Below are positions 1 through 8,656 of a DNA stretch of 23,718 nucleotides, in pieces. This DNA is from Branchiostoma floridae (lineage: Eukaryota > Chordata > Leptocardii > Amphioxiformes > Branchiostomatidae), in assembly GCF_000003815.2 (NCBI RefSeq), contig NC_049986.1, forward strand, positions 4,196,468 to 4,220,185. Reading direction: 5' to 3'. The notes under the pieces were generated by a model. That model worked only from the letters and a program-made list of their open reading frames with translations, was not told the DNA's origin and did no database searches. The stretch's first letter is position 1; the number at the start of each line of letters is the position of its first letter. The position numbers were made by a program, and so were the translations under genes.

Positions 1-2
1 AA

Positions 3-196
3 CAGTCGGTATCGGCCCCCGTCTCGGTTGAGGGAAGGTTGATGGGCTCTGATGTCAATAGCCTCTTTCACTCCCCTGAGAAAGTAATCCTGTTCGGAAT
101 CAAGTATCTTCACCTTGTCAAAATCCACAGAGTATCCCGGTGTTTCTATATGAATGTGTTGCGACACCTTCCCGAGACGGGGGCCGATACCGACTG
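3..196. mobile_element. Short element with 25-bp terminal inverted repeats
   Basis: The left end (3-27, beginning CAGTCGGTATCGG) and the right end (172-196, ending CCGATACCGACTG) are a perfect 25-bp inverted repeat around about 144 bp with no convincing coding sequence. This is the form of a non-autonomous DNA transposon (MITE). A target duplication cannot be tested because only two bases precede the left end, so the superfamily is undecided. Confidence 0.7.
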
Positions 197-236
197 CCAA
201 GCACCTTTGACCCTTTGCTGACATCATACTTCTGGT

Positions 237-390
237 CCGGATGTGTGACTTAGGCTTTGGGTCATTTCAACTTGAGAAGGATCAGAGGACTGATTGAAAG
301 CTGTTGATAACCTTTATTTTGCGTACGGATATATGGTTCTTGAAATTATAACATTAAATGTTGACTACCGTCACAGATGAACTTACATTT
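237..390 (+). repeat. Dispersed repeat, copy 1
   Basis: This stretch is closely matched, in the same orientation, by 16583-16735. Shared blocks include CCGGATGTGTGAC, GAGAAGGATCAGAGGACTG and GACTACCGTCACAGATGAAC, with a more divergent centre. No inverted ends or open frame are evident. It may be a short interspersed repeat or a fragment of a larger element. Confidence 0.7.
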
Positions 391-1365
391 AACCACATTC
401 TCACACGACATGCCAGCCCTCATTTCCGCAAACCCAGGCTCCACCTAGTTTTTATCTTTTGGGGGGACATTTCAATTTTACCTGTCATTATGATGGAATG
501 GCCACAAGTAACAGTCAGAAGTGACAAACTTCTTTATTTTTCTTTTATGATGGAATCAACAATAATGGTAAAGTAAACAGATGTTGGTTGATACCCAGGT
601 ACAGACATGTTGTAGTGGGCAGAATGAATGAATGAACAAAAGAACAAATGAATGAATGAAAAAAAGCCACTAGGTGGCCCAAACCTACACCTGTCCACTT
701 ATTCTCTGTCTTAAGAGCTACGTATACTTACAAGTTACAACTAAAAAAAACACACAAACAACTTGTCCAGAACACAAGATATCAAAACTGGAAGTGGAAC
801 TACCACTGCCGCACTGTAACAATATACTTCGAGATCCAAAATCTAATCATTTTCAAGCCAAGTTCTTCAAAGTGTGGCAGCTTAAACAGACAGACAAAAT
901 GAAAATTGCCATCACTTCCTACGTGTGTCAACAGAATTTTTCATATTCAACTATAACATTGATTTTCATAAATCTATAATTCTTGACTTCATAAGATTAT
1001 TGATGTCACAAGAAAGGCTTATTTTATCTGTTGCATGTTTTGATGGTGACAAGTCATTTTATAATATTACTAACAACATTCATTTAACAATATAAATTCA
1101 AAGAAACCAAGAGCCTTAGAGGTTCCAGCTTTAGACAGAAATTGCATGATCAGAAAGTGAATGTCTTAATTATAAGTTTGTACAGTATAGAATAGAATAG
1201 AAATTTACAAATTAAAGCAGAACCAAGCAGCCTCCCTGTAGTTACTGATGATCTGGAAGTGGAAGTGAAGAAGATTTTCAGTGATTAAATAGCAAAGATA
1301 AAGATATGAAATATGGTGTAATATGAATGTTTGATATTGCATGAATATTCTCTGTCAAATGGACT
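391..1365. other. AT-rich stretch, no gene seen
   Basis: The only structure noticed is a degenerate GAAT microsatellite at about 623-660. The frames open here (for example 674-979) have no recognisable domain, no splice context and AT-driven composition. Confidence 0.6.
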
Positions 1366-1731
1366 CAGGGCTCGAAATTCATTTTGGGGATTAGGTGCAC
1401 TGGTGCACCCAGCTTAACAAATTGGGTGCACCAAAAGATTTTTGGGTGCACCACTTAAATCTAAGTAGAATGTCAAGAATAATAACAAAACTTAGTTACA
1501 AGCTATCAAATTCTTATACAAGTAACGTGACAGACATTTTTATTATCTTTTTAACACTTACATGTAGATGTCAAGAATATGATGTACAACAACCATGTAT
1601 ACTAGCATACTTGATATCTTTCCATACATAAACCTAAGAAAATATTTGCGTGCACCCACTGAAAAAATTGGGTGCACAGTTCCAATTTTGGGTGCACCTG
1701 GGTGCACATGCACCCAGTATTTTGAGCCCTG
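1366..1731. mobile_element. CAGGG-type hAT-like MITE, GGTGCACC family, copy 1
   Basis: The ends are CAGGGCTCGAAAT and ATTTTGAGCCCTG, an imperfect 13-bp inverted repeat. Both subterminal zones are packed with GGTGCACC/GGGTGCACC palindromic iterons. GGACT occurs immediately before and after the element, a shorter duplication than the 8 bp usual for hAT elements. A second copy lies at 3834-4111. No transposase frame is present, so this is a non-autonomous element. Confidence 0.75.
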
Positions 1732-1823
1732 GGACTTGATTAGTAATATGCATGACATCCTCTGGGAACCCCAAAACTGATGCAAGTGTTCAAAGAAAAA
1801 AAATTTGACCAAAAATACTTGCC

Positions 1824-1829
1824 TTTATT
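1824..1829 (-). promoter_or_regulatory. Candidate poly(A) signal of the kringle gene
   Basis: TTTATT on the plus strand reads AATAAA on the minus strand, about 186 nt past the TGA of the kringle gene and with no other gene in between. Placement is plausible, but a hexamer alone is weak evidence. Confidence 0.45.
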
Positions 1830-2014
1830 ATGAGATCTAAGGAATTTGGAAGAAATGACTGAACATGATATCTTGTGAATAAAGTGTACAGAAGCATGCA
1901 ATAGATTCTTCATTTTGTTCTTTCACAACTGTATACAATAATTCTTCGACTTTGGAAGTGACTATACTTACAGTATGGTTTAAAACTTAGTTGGAAGGAA
2001 CCCTAACCAGTGCC

Positions 2015-2268
2015 TCAGTTCCCCATGGAGCATGCTGGAACGGTGCAGTTCTCCCACCGGGTGCTAGGGTCAGTAGTGAAGCACCACACGCTGGATTTAG
2101 TCACAGGAATAGGGTTACGGCAGTAGTTCTCTTCCAACTCTGGAAAAAACTCCGGCCAGAAGAAGTGTAGGTGGGGAGAGCTGACGTCCCACCTCTGACA
2201 GGTCTTTCCACTCGTTGTCACAGAGATGTCACCACGGTAATCAGCGCCGCTGGGGTCCCTTGCACAGC
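2015..2268 (-). CDS. Kringle gene exon 3 (complete kringle domain, stop)
   Basis: The exon begins after acceptor CCTTCAAG and reads GCARDPSGADYRGDISVT, continuing through the full kringle to CTVPACSMGN and TGA. Conserved kringle landmarks are the YRG-x-x-S/T block, the TCQRW block, NYCRNP and WCFTTDP. The whole domain is in one exon. Confidence 0.88.
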
Positions 2269-4683
2269 CTTGAAGGACAACAAATCATGGGCAGACAGGG
2301 CTCAAAATACTTTTTTTCTGCATACCTGCACTGGTGCAGGTAACATTTAAAGGGGCATTCCACTCCAGAAGCAAATGTTATTTTCCAATAGATACTGTAT
2401 CAATGAATACATGATCAGCCGACCTTTTGTGGTATTACATTTGTGGCAACGTGTGTTTGTAAAACAATATCAATAATGACACTCCCTAAACCCATGCAGA
2501 CCCTACCCATGTATTCCCTATACGTGTAGACACTTCCTTTATCGTGAATAATTTCGGCATAAATGAGGGGCGCTTAGCACACCAAGAATGTCAATTGTTC
2601 ACAAGATATCAAAGAACTCAATGCACATAGCAAGACGTGCTTTTCTAAGCGACCCTAAAATTATCTTTGTAACATGACTTAAGATAGGCGTTGTCAGGCA
2701 CATTGTATTCAGCCATAGGCTGAGATTGATTAATTTAATTAGAGGGTACTTGGGGAGTTTTGTAGCAGACTGAATACTTTTTGATGCGCGTGGGGCTAAT
2801 GGGTACTCTATCGTATAGTGTTACGTAGCATACATTTGTCACTTCCTAAAATTGATATCTATCGGAAAATAACAGTCCTGTCTGGAGTGGAATGACCCTT
2901 TAAGATTACCTGCACCTGACAAATTTTACCTGCACCACTCTGAATTTAGGAATTGGATCATACTAAAATTGTTCAGGAACCATTGCTATTTTTTTCTTTC
3001 AATACATTATAAGTGGTAACAGTCAATGCAGCTAATAACAATCCACATACACATACATCATAGGACATTTATGTATGAAACCCAGTACATGGACCAGTGC
3101 AGGTTAGGTGCAGGTAGACACCAGAAATACCTGCACAGCTCCAAATTCCAATTTTACCTGACAGGTACTAACCTGTATGTAGGTAGTATTTTGAGCCCTG
3201 TACAGTAGTTATTTGTTAGCCTGAGTGGTCACTGGTCACCCAGTGGGCAACCTCAGCCAAAAGCTAGGTTGTCCATGAATATTTCAGTTTGCTGCAGGTT
3301 CAAGGTCTCAAGCTCTTTTTAAGTGAACTCTAATACTTAGAGGTTTGCAATTGCTTTTTTTTGTTAGTTAAGTTAATGTGAGTTTAAAGATATTCATGGT
3401 AAGAAAATGCACACATGGAGGAAAAAACCTTAAAGTTTGGAGGAAGAGTCGGAGGATAAAATCATAAATGTAAATAAATTAGACAAAATTGCTAAAGTAA
3501 TAGGGTCAGTAGACAGGGATTCTTTATCTTTTTATTCTCTTCTTTTATTAACTAAGTATATTTTTCAATTGATACTCTATTTCTATTTTCATATAGAGCA
3601 ATTAATGACAAACCTGTTTTTTCTGTGGCTGTGGTCTTAACATGAGGGGGCGATGTGGGAGAGATGCTCGTCTGTTGTAGTGATGGCGATGTGGGAGATA
3701 CGCTTGTCTGCCGTAGTGATGGGATAACAGACTCTGAGGTCCTTATGAACTGTGTCCTGCCTATGAATGTGTAGGGTTTTGTTTCACACGATTCAGCTTT
3801 TTTGCCTGACCCTGCAAGAGAAATGTCAACAACCAGGGCTTGAAATTCATTTTTGGGAATAGGTGCACTGGTACACCCAGCTTAAAAAATTGGGTGCACC
3901 AAAAAATTGTTGGGTGCACCACTTAGACTTAAGTGATAACCTAATAATAAAACTTAGTTACAAGCTATAAAATTCTTAACCAAGTACCATGACAAACATT
4001 TTACTATCTGTCTAACACTTGGATGTCAAGAATATGTACTAGTATACTTTGATATCTTTACATACATAAACGTAAGAAAATATTTGGGTTCACCCAGTAT
4101 TTCGAGCCCTGACAACAAAAGAGAAATGAGGCAATGCTCAGGCATAGGCCCGATTTACACTCATGATTTTGAATCAGGAGTGTTCTGTTTACACTCTGGG
4201 CCGCGAAGTGACTTGTAAGACCCATTGCGACAATGTGTCTCTACTGTATTAGTAAAGTCAACTCCGTGGAAATTACACACAGGAACAATGTGGCTTGCTA
4301 ATGTCTAGTCAAGAAGACTAAAGTTGACTCAGGGGGAAAAGTAGCCTTAAGTACTGTTTAGTAATACACAGTGTTCCAAAAACTGACCTAGTAGGTATGA
4401 AGTCCTATATATTGCACAGCTATGATATTGTTTGGAAGAAATATTTTACGATACAATCTGTTCGTCTAACGCAAACTCTGTTGTCCAGACAATATTGTAC
4501 ACTATAAGCACAGTTTGATCAGGCAGTAAAGAAGGTAAATACGGTAACAACAGAGACGATGATGGTGTCATCTTGCAAATATTTGTACAAATTAAGAAAT
4601 GTTTCCTTACCAAGTGAAGCAATGTGACTGATGAAAAAAAGTATCATGCAGACCCAGACCAACAATCCTCGCTTTGCACTCAT
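2015..4683 (-). CDS. Small secreted single-kringle protein (three exons, complete)
   Basis: Three minus-strand exons (4683-4611, 3811-3614, 2268-2015) join in frame to about 174 residues. Residues 1-24 form a signal peptide with a basic N-end and a hydrophobic core (LLVWVCMILFFISHIA). Residues 25-90 are a Ser/Thr/Pro-rich linker. Residues 91-174 are one kringle with all six cysteines of the family (motifs TCQRW, NYCRNP, VWCFTT, ENC, VPAC), followed at once by a stop. Both introns are phase 1, the usual state for shuffled extracellular modules. Kringles bind proteins or other ligands outside the cell. The Asp-x-Asp lysine-binding element usual after NYCRNP is missing (IPVTKSS stands there), so plasminogen-like lysine binding is unlikely. 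There is no protease domain. The partner is unknown. An in-frame ATG at 4713 is an alternative start. Confidence 0.85.
2296..3200. mobile_element. CAGGG-type hAT-like MITE, ACCTGCACC family, copy 1 (interrupted)
   Basis: The ends are CAGGGCTCAAAATAC and GTATTTTGAGCCCTG, a perfect 15-bp inverted repeat, with ACCTGCACC-type iterons inside both ends. It lies in intron 2 of the kringle gene. Comparison with the uninterrupted copy at 5121-5461 shows that 2350-2900 is a later insertion. No target duplication is clear. Confidence 0.78.
2350..2900. mobile_element. TA-target MITE nested in the hAT-like element
   Basis: The left end AAGGGGCATTCCACTCCAGA and the right end TCTGGAGTGGAATGACCCTT are inverted repeats with one mismatch in 20, flanked by TA on each side (2348-2349 and 2901-2902). 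Removing it rejoins the host element colinearly with the copy at 5121-5461. It is 551 bp with no transposase frame. The TA duplication suggests a Tc1/mariner-like element. Confidence 0.8.
3614..3811 (-). CDS. Kringle gene exon 2 (Ser/Thr/Pro linker)
   Basis: Acceptor TCTCTTGCAG|GG and donor ACAG|GTTTGT bound 198 nt, phase 1 to phase 1. The product carries a near-perfect 12-residue tandem duplication, SLRQTSVSPTSP then SLQQTSISPTSP, likely an O-glycosylated stalk. It has one extra cysteine (AESCET) outside the kringle. Confidence 0.8.
3834..4111. mobile_element. CAGGG-type hAT-like MITE, GGTGCACC family, copy 2
   Basis: This shorter relative of 1366-1731 (CAGGGCTTGAAATTC to TTTCGAGCCCTG) lies in intron 1 of the kringle gene. 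The flanking 8-mers TCAACAAC and ACAACAAA agree at six positions, consistent with a decayed 8-bp hAT target duplication. Confidence 0.75.
4611..4683 (-). CDS. Kringle gene exon 1 (signal peptide)
   Basis: The exon encodes MSAKRGLLVWVCMILFFIS and onward, and ends at a donor reading CTTG|GTAAGG (phase 1). This ATG is preferred because it puts the hydrophobic core right behind a short basic n-region and lies about 75-80 nt after the TSS expected from the TATA box. The ATG at 4713 would add ten residues. Confidence 0.8.
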
Positions 4684-4787
4684 TTCTCCCCTACCTTTCA
4701 CCCGAGTCTGCATGTAGGACTCCAAGGATATCAGTCTGTCCTTTGTTCTCCAAATACACAAAATGGCAGTCTCCCAGTCTGATACAC

Positions 4788-4795
4788 TATATATA
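4788..4795 (-). promoter_or_regulatory. TATA box of the kringle gene
   Basis: TATATATA sits in the palindrome CTATATATAG, about 105 bp upstream of the preferred ATG on the minus strand. It predicts a start of transcription near 4760. Confidence 0.55.
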
Positions 4796-5120
4796 GTGCC
4801 CTGTGAAGATTATTCTCTGGCTTAGTAGTCAGGAAATAAGTCTCTGCTGTGTGGATGTCATTACAATTCTTATGTAACAAGATTTAGCTTTTCTGAGAAA
4901 AAAAAAAAGAAGTGGCAGACATGGTCAGACTCAGAACAGAGAAGTCTGATAATGCTGCAGCTGTGTGGATCATACATTTTGCCTGTACTTTGAAGTTTAA
5001 CTTCAAAAGACAGATGACTTGAAACAGTGAATGTTAAGCCAGGCCGGGACATGAGCAAGATTCAATCAGGCTACGTCCCTTGCTAGTCTTTCAATTTGTA
5101 ACTGTACAGTTTACCTTACC

Positions 5121-5461
5121 CAGGGCTAGAAATATATTTTTCTGCATACCTGCACTGGTGCAGGTAACATTGAAATTTACCTGCACCAGAAATATTTTAC
5201 CTGCACCACTCTGAATTTAGGAAGTATGGATCATACTAAAATTGTCGAGGAACCATTGCTATTTTTTGCTTTTATACCTTATAGGGGTAACATCAAATGC
5301 AGCTAATAACAATCTACATACACTTACATCATATGACATTTATGTATAAAACCCAGTACATGGACCAGTGCAGGTTAGGTGCAGGTAGACACCAGAAATA
5401 CCTGCACAGGTTCAATTTTACCTGCACTAACCTGCATTTACAGGTGGTATTTCGAGCCCTG
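5121..5461. mobile_element. CAGGG-type hAT-like MITE, ACCTGCACC family, copy 2 (uninterrupted)
   Basis: The ends are CAGGGCTAGAAATA and GTATTTCGAGCCCTG, with ACCTGCACC iterons. CCTTACC directly abuts both ends, a 7-8 bp target duplication. It is full length and serves as the empty-site reference for the nested insertion in the 2296-3200 copy. Confidence 0.78.
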
Positions 5462-5506
5462 CCTTACCTGAACATGTTTTCTGACTTTCTCATATCACAC
5501 ACTCAG

Positions 5507-5554
5507 GTGCTGATCTGGGATGTCACCAGTGGAACATGTATTAAGGAGCTCCAG
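5507..5554 (+). CDS. WD40 orphan exon A
   Basis: This 48-nt phase 0-0 exon encodes a WD40 strand with the hallmark IWD-x-x-SG-x-C-x-x-x-L pattern. It begins 45 bp after the end of a hAT-like MITE. Confidence 0.6.
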
Positions 5555-5766
5555 GTAGGTGCCACTGACATGTATACCTTATATCTAAATGTAAAAAATC
5601 TTCTTTTTTACTAAGCAACAGTTTACCCACAAGCACACTTACTGGGAAGTGAACAAGGTTTTTGCCTGGCATTATGTACAACATGTACATTTATGTGTTG
5701 TATCAAAAGAACACTCAACTGACCAGCCCTAGAATGTGATGTGACGCCCTTAAAGCTAGCCTGTAA

Positions 5767-6075
5767 AGGTGGGGTCACACCTGCGTATAAATTTAAGTCC
5801 GTATGAGGCGCGCATGGGAGTATTTACCTCCACCAGGCTCCACAGGTCGTTGGAAAAATAATAGAAATTGGACAAACATAAACAGGTAACATGCAAGGCG
5901 AGTTAGCTGGGTCGCTAACCATACTTCTCTGTCAGCTAACTCATCTGGCATGTTATGTATCTATATTTGTCTAATTTGTACTATTTTTCCCGCGACATGT
6001 GGAGCCTGGTAGAGACTAAAAGCGTTATACGCACCTCAAACAGACTTGAATATATACGCATGTGTGACCCTACCT
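5767..6075. mobile_element. Fold-back MITE with TAA target duplication
   Basis: The left end AGGTGGGGTCACACCTGCG and the right end CGCATGTGTGACCCTACCT are inverted over about 23 bp with two mismatches, and imperfect complementarity continues inward over most of the 309 bp. TAA flanks both ends (5764-5766, 6076-6078), the 3-bp target form of PIF/Harbinger elements. It has no transposase. Confidence 0.72.
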
Positions 6076-6553
6076 TAAAGGATGTAGTAAGATCATGCTT
6101 CTTGTCATCTTGTTACATGACATTCACACAAAGTATGCATTAAGCTGGAATAATCTTAGCTCCTTGTAATAGTTAAAACATTGTTACATTGTTTTGTAAT
6201 AAAGTATGAAAACTAGAAGGCAACGTTTTTGCAAAAATGCAGAATGTTTTCCCTGTAGCCTTTTGAGAAGTTAATCACACACAATACTGCAATGAGGCAC
6301 GCCCTATAGTATTGTGTGCAAGAAAAAAGGGGGAAAAAATTCAGTTCATACGTAATGTTGCTGTAATTTATAACAGCTAATGTTAACCCCAGTTCTACCT
6401 GGGCCAGGGCATCAACATAAAAATCATGCAACTTACTACTGACTCAGAGTCGAGTTTTGATCGAAAGGAGGCTGGGACAAAGGGCTGTTGTTTGTTGTTT
6501 ATGACAATCATGACAATAAATTCTTTAGACTTTCTCTATACTTGTGATCCATG

Positions 6554-6896
6554 CAGGGTTGTAGCCAGCACTCGTCCTTCCTTCCTTTTACGGAATTTTG
6601 CAGCTGGGGCCGGAAAAAAATTTTGCTGATTCCATCCTCTGTGATGGATAAAAATCAATAAAATTATGTATAACATGGTCTCTCTTGTGTGATTTTTCAC
6701 CGCCGTTGAACAGCTTAGTCTACCGGCAAAATTCACACCTCAAAATGCAGGAAATAGCATTTCAGAGGGTCTAGATTTCAAAATATCCGGACCGGGTACA
6801 TCTCAAAATATCCGGACTGGGTACATCACACCTTGTGAGCTCCAGGGATTCAAAAGCAAGGGGATGGAAAATGATTTCAGACTGGCTACAACCCTG
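6554..6896. mobile_element. CAGGGTTGTAGCCAG hAT-like MITE, copy 1
   Basis: Inverted ends CAGGGTTGTAGCCAG and CTGGCTACAACCCTG agree almost exactly. The flanking 8-mers GATCCATG and AACCCATG match at six positions. It shares its interior (GAGGGTCTAGATTTCAAAAT and nearby blocks) with 23041-23291. Confidence 0.8.
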
Positions 6897-6942
6897 AACC
6901 CATGTTGTTGACTTGGATAATGATTGGATTGGATGTCCCCAG

Positions 6943-7026
6943 GGCATGGTGGACCAGGTGCAGACATGTAAATACTCCACAGAAGGAACCCTGCTGGCAT
7001 CAGGAGCGACAGGTGTCACTCTCATG
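6943..7026 (+). CDS. WD40 orphan exon B
   Basis: This 84-nt phase 0-0 exon encodes VDQVQTCKYSTEGTLLASG and onward, matching WD40 strands a to c (V-x-x-x-x-YS-x-x-G-x-LLASG). It begins 46 bp after the end of another hAT-like MITE. Confidence 0.6.
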
Positions 7027-7146
7027 GTCAGGAGTAAACCTCAGGGAGAACACAACTCTGGGAGAACACAGGAGACTTCTACAGTGTAGTGGGCTGAGAG
7101 GGAGTTGAACTTCAGAATGTGTTGGCATCCATCTGTCTCGGAAGAC

Positions 7147-7473
7147 CAGGGCTCTAGCCAGCTCGAAATTTTTTTCCGTCAGCCAATTCTCATTGTCGCG
7201 AAAACACTATTCCAGGAGTTAGAGAGACTGAACTGAGACCTTTAATGAGATTATTGTATGCGAAAGGGCGCCGACACACATTGTCAACAATCATAACAAT
7301 AGCAAAACAAACAGTGTGTGGCTTTTACGGCCGTGGCCAGCGTCCCCAAGCCGCCTGTAGCTTCACCAAGGATTTTTGTCTGTCAAGGTTGACGGATTGG
7401 TTTTAAAATTTTTCCGTCACATGCAGCAAATTTCCGTCAATTGACGGAAAAACGGATGCTGGCTAGAGCCCTG
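7147..7473. mobile_element. CAGGGCTCTAGCCAGC hAT-like MITE
   Basis: Perfect 16-bp inverted ends, CAGGGCTCTAGCCAGC and GCTGGCTAGAGCCCTG, are flanked by CGGAAGAC and CTGAAGAC (7 of 8 identical), an 8-bp hAT-type target duplication. The interior carries CCGTCA/TGACGG iterons related to those of the CAGGGTTGTAGCCAG family. Confidence 0.85.
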
Positions 7474-7813
7474 CTGAAGACAATGGTAGCCAGACAGTTA
7501 CTCGCCATCTGCCTGGCCTGCACATGACTTTTTAAGGTGAAGGAGGGATGTGCACGTCCTTCTCCAGCCTCTCGTCTACTGTTGCAACTGATACAAGTCT
7601 CACAGGGACAGAATTGCATGCCACGTGTAGGCCGGCCCCAGCAGAAGCAGGTTTGGTATTTGGAGTTTCCGTCTCCTTGGAGGACTTCCAACCAAGGATG
7701 CAAGGGGTTCCCTGTTACCCCTGTATAGCGGATACGTCATGCCCGAACATGCCCCTAAGGCCTGCCACTGCCACAAAGGCCTGTTACTGCACTTCAGAAC
7801 GTACAAGCGCATT

Positions 7814-8656
7814 CAGGGTTGGACAAGTTCACCAGTCTTATTGTCCAAGTGAAAGTGCCATTCGGGCAAGTGCATTTTTCCATGAGTGAGATTTTGATAT
7901 ACTTGCTAGTTTAGTAGTAAATGGTTTATTATTGATAAAAAACAACATCGGCTTGGCAGTAACAACTGAATTGCGCCGACTCATACAGTAAAATTAGCAC
8001 AACGTTATCAATGATACATATAACGGTTCACAGGATCATAATATTTACAAATGACATCTACTAATTAACACAAAATATGGTGTTTTCGGACTATTGCAAT
8101 TACAATTTATGTACAAGTCGGTCTCTGAACAAGTTTACTAGTACTGTCCAGTGCACATAGTAGATCAGTTCTTTAGGTCCTCACTGAGTAGTTTAGCCAG
8201 TGTAGGCTTGGCGCTCGTCGTGTATCGCCTTGTGCCCTTGGGTTGAGGGTACAGACACGAGTTTCTGAGTTGTCTACCATGCTGTTCCCCTCGAGTTGGA
8301 GGCAACCAGGAACAGAAGCGTGGCGACTGTTGGACTTTCTTGGCAAAGATCATGCAGAGGTCATGTCTGCGATCAGACAGTGATTGTAGAGTCAATGATC
8401 GCAAGGCGTCAGGATATGAAACATACTGCCGACCCAACATAATCCTACAGGCACGTTTACACAGTCATGGCATCAATCTTTGGTCAACACAGAAAGATAG
8501 CGCTAATTATAATAAGAATTCCATTGCTGGAAGTGACATTTAGAAAAATGTTATTCACATTTTGAGCAAGTGAAAAGTTGGTTTGCCCCGGCAAGTAAGT
8601 CTTCTATGTACTTGCACGATGGGACAAGTGAATTTTATAAAAATTGTCCAACCCTG
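7814..8656. mobile_element. CAGGGTTGGACAA-ended hAT-like element carrying a LINE fragment
   Basis: The 13-bp inverted ends CAGGGTTGGACAA and TTGTCCAACCCTG have CAAGTG-type subterminal iterons at both ends. The 843-bp interior contains a minus-strand LINE fragment (8165-8463). No matching target duplication was seen, so the outer boundaries rest on the inverted ends alone. Confidence 0.65.
8165..8463 (-). pseudogene. LINE reverse-transcriptase C-terminal fragment
   Basis: The minus strand reads KRACRIMLGRQ, then SLTLQSLSDRRHDLCMIFAKK and RFCSWLPP before a stop. This is the typical tail that follows the reverse-transcriptase domain in CR1/L2-like non-LTR retrotransposons. There is an in-frame stop just upstream of KRACRI and no RT catalytic domain, so it is a dead fragment. 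The clade assignment is uncertain. Confidence 0.6.

Larger units (their letters stand above)
5507..7026 (+). pseudogene. Two orphan WD40-repeat exons (gene fragment)
   Basis: Exon A (5507-5554, VLIWDVTSGTCIKELQ) and exon B (6943-7026, ending EGTLLASGATGVTLM) are both phase 0 with good acceptors (ACACTCAG, TGTCCCCAG) and GT donors (GTAGGT, GTCAGG). Joined, they give the end of one WD40 blade (strand d with the WD dipeptide) and most of the next. At the expected GH the sequence is GM, so the second blade is not ideal. No exon supplying the next WD, and no start or stop, was found within several kb. This may be a relic or partial duplication, or the middle of a gene whose other exons I could not find. 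The family cannot be named. Confidence 0.55.

Noticed and set aside
674-979. Plus-strand 101-codon open frame
   Set aside because: No domain or gene context, and composition like the surrounding non-coding DNA.
7081-7540. A possible third WD40 exon split by the MITE at 7147-7473
   Set aside because: Removing the element gives a short open stretch, but no frame continues the WD40 pattern and stops occur early.
7548-7889. Plus-strand 113-codon open frame with many Cys
   Set aside because: It crosses the left end of a hAT-like element and has no recognisable fold. I could not connect it to the WD40 exons.
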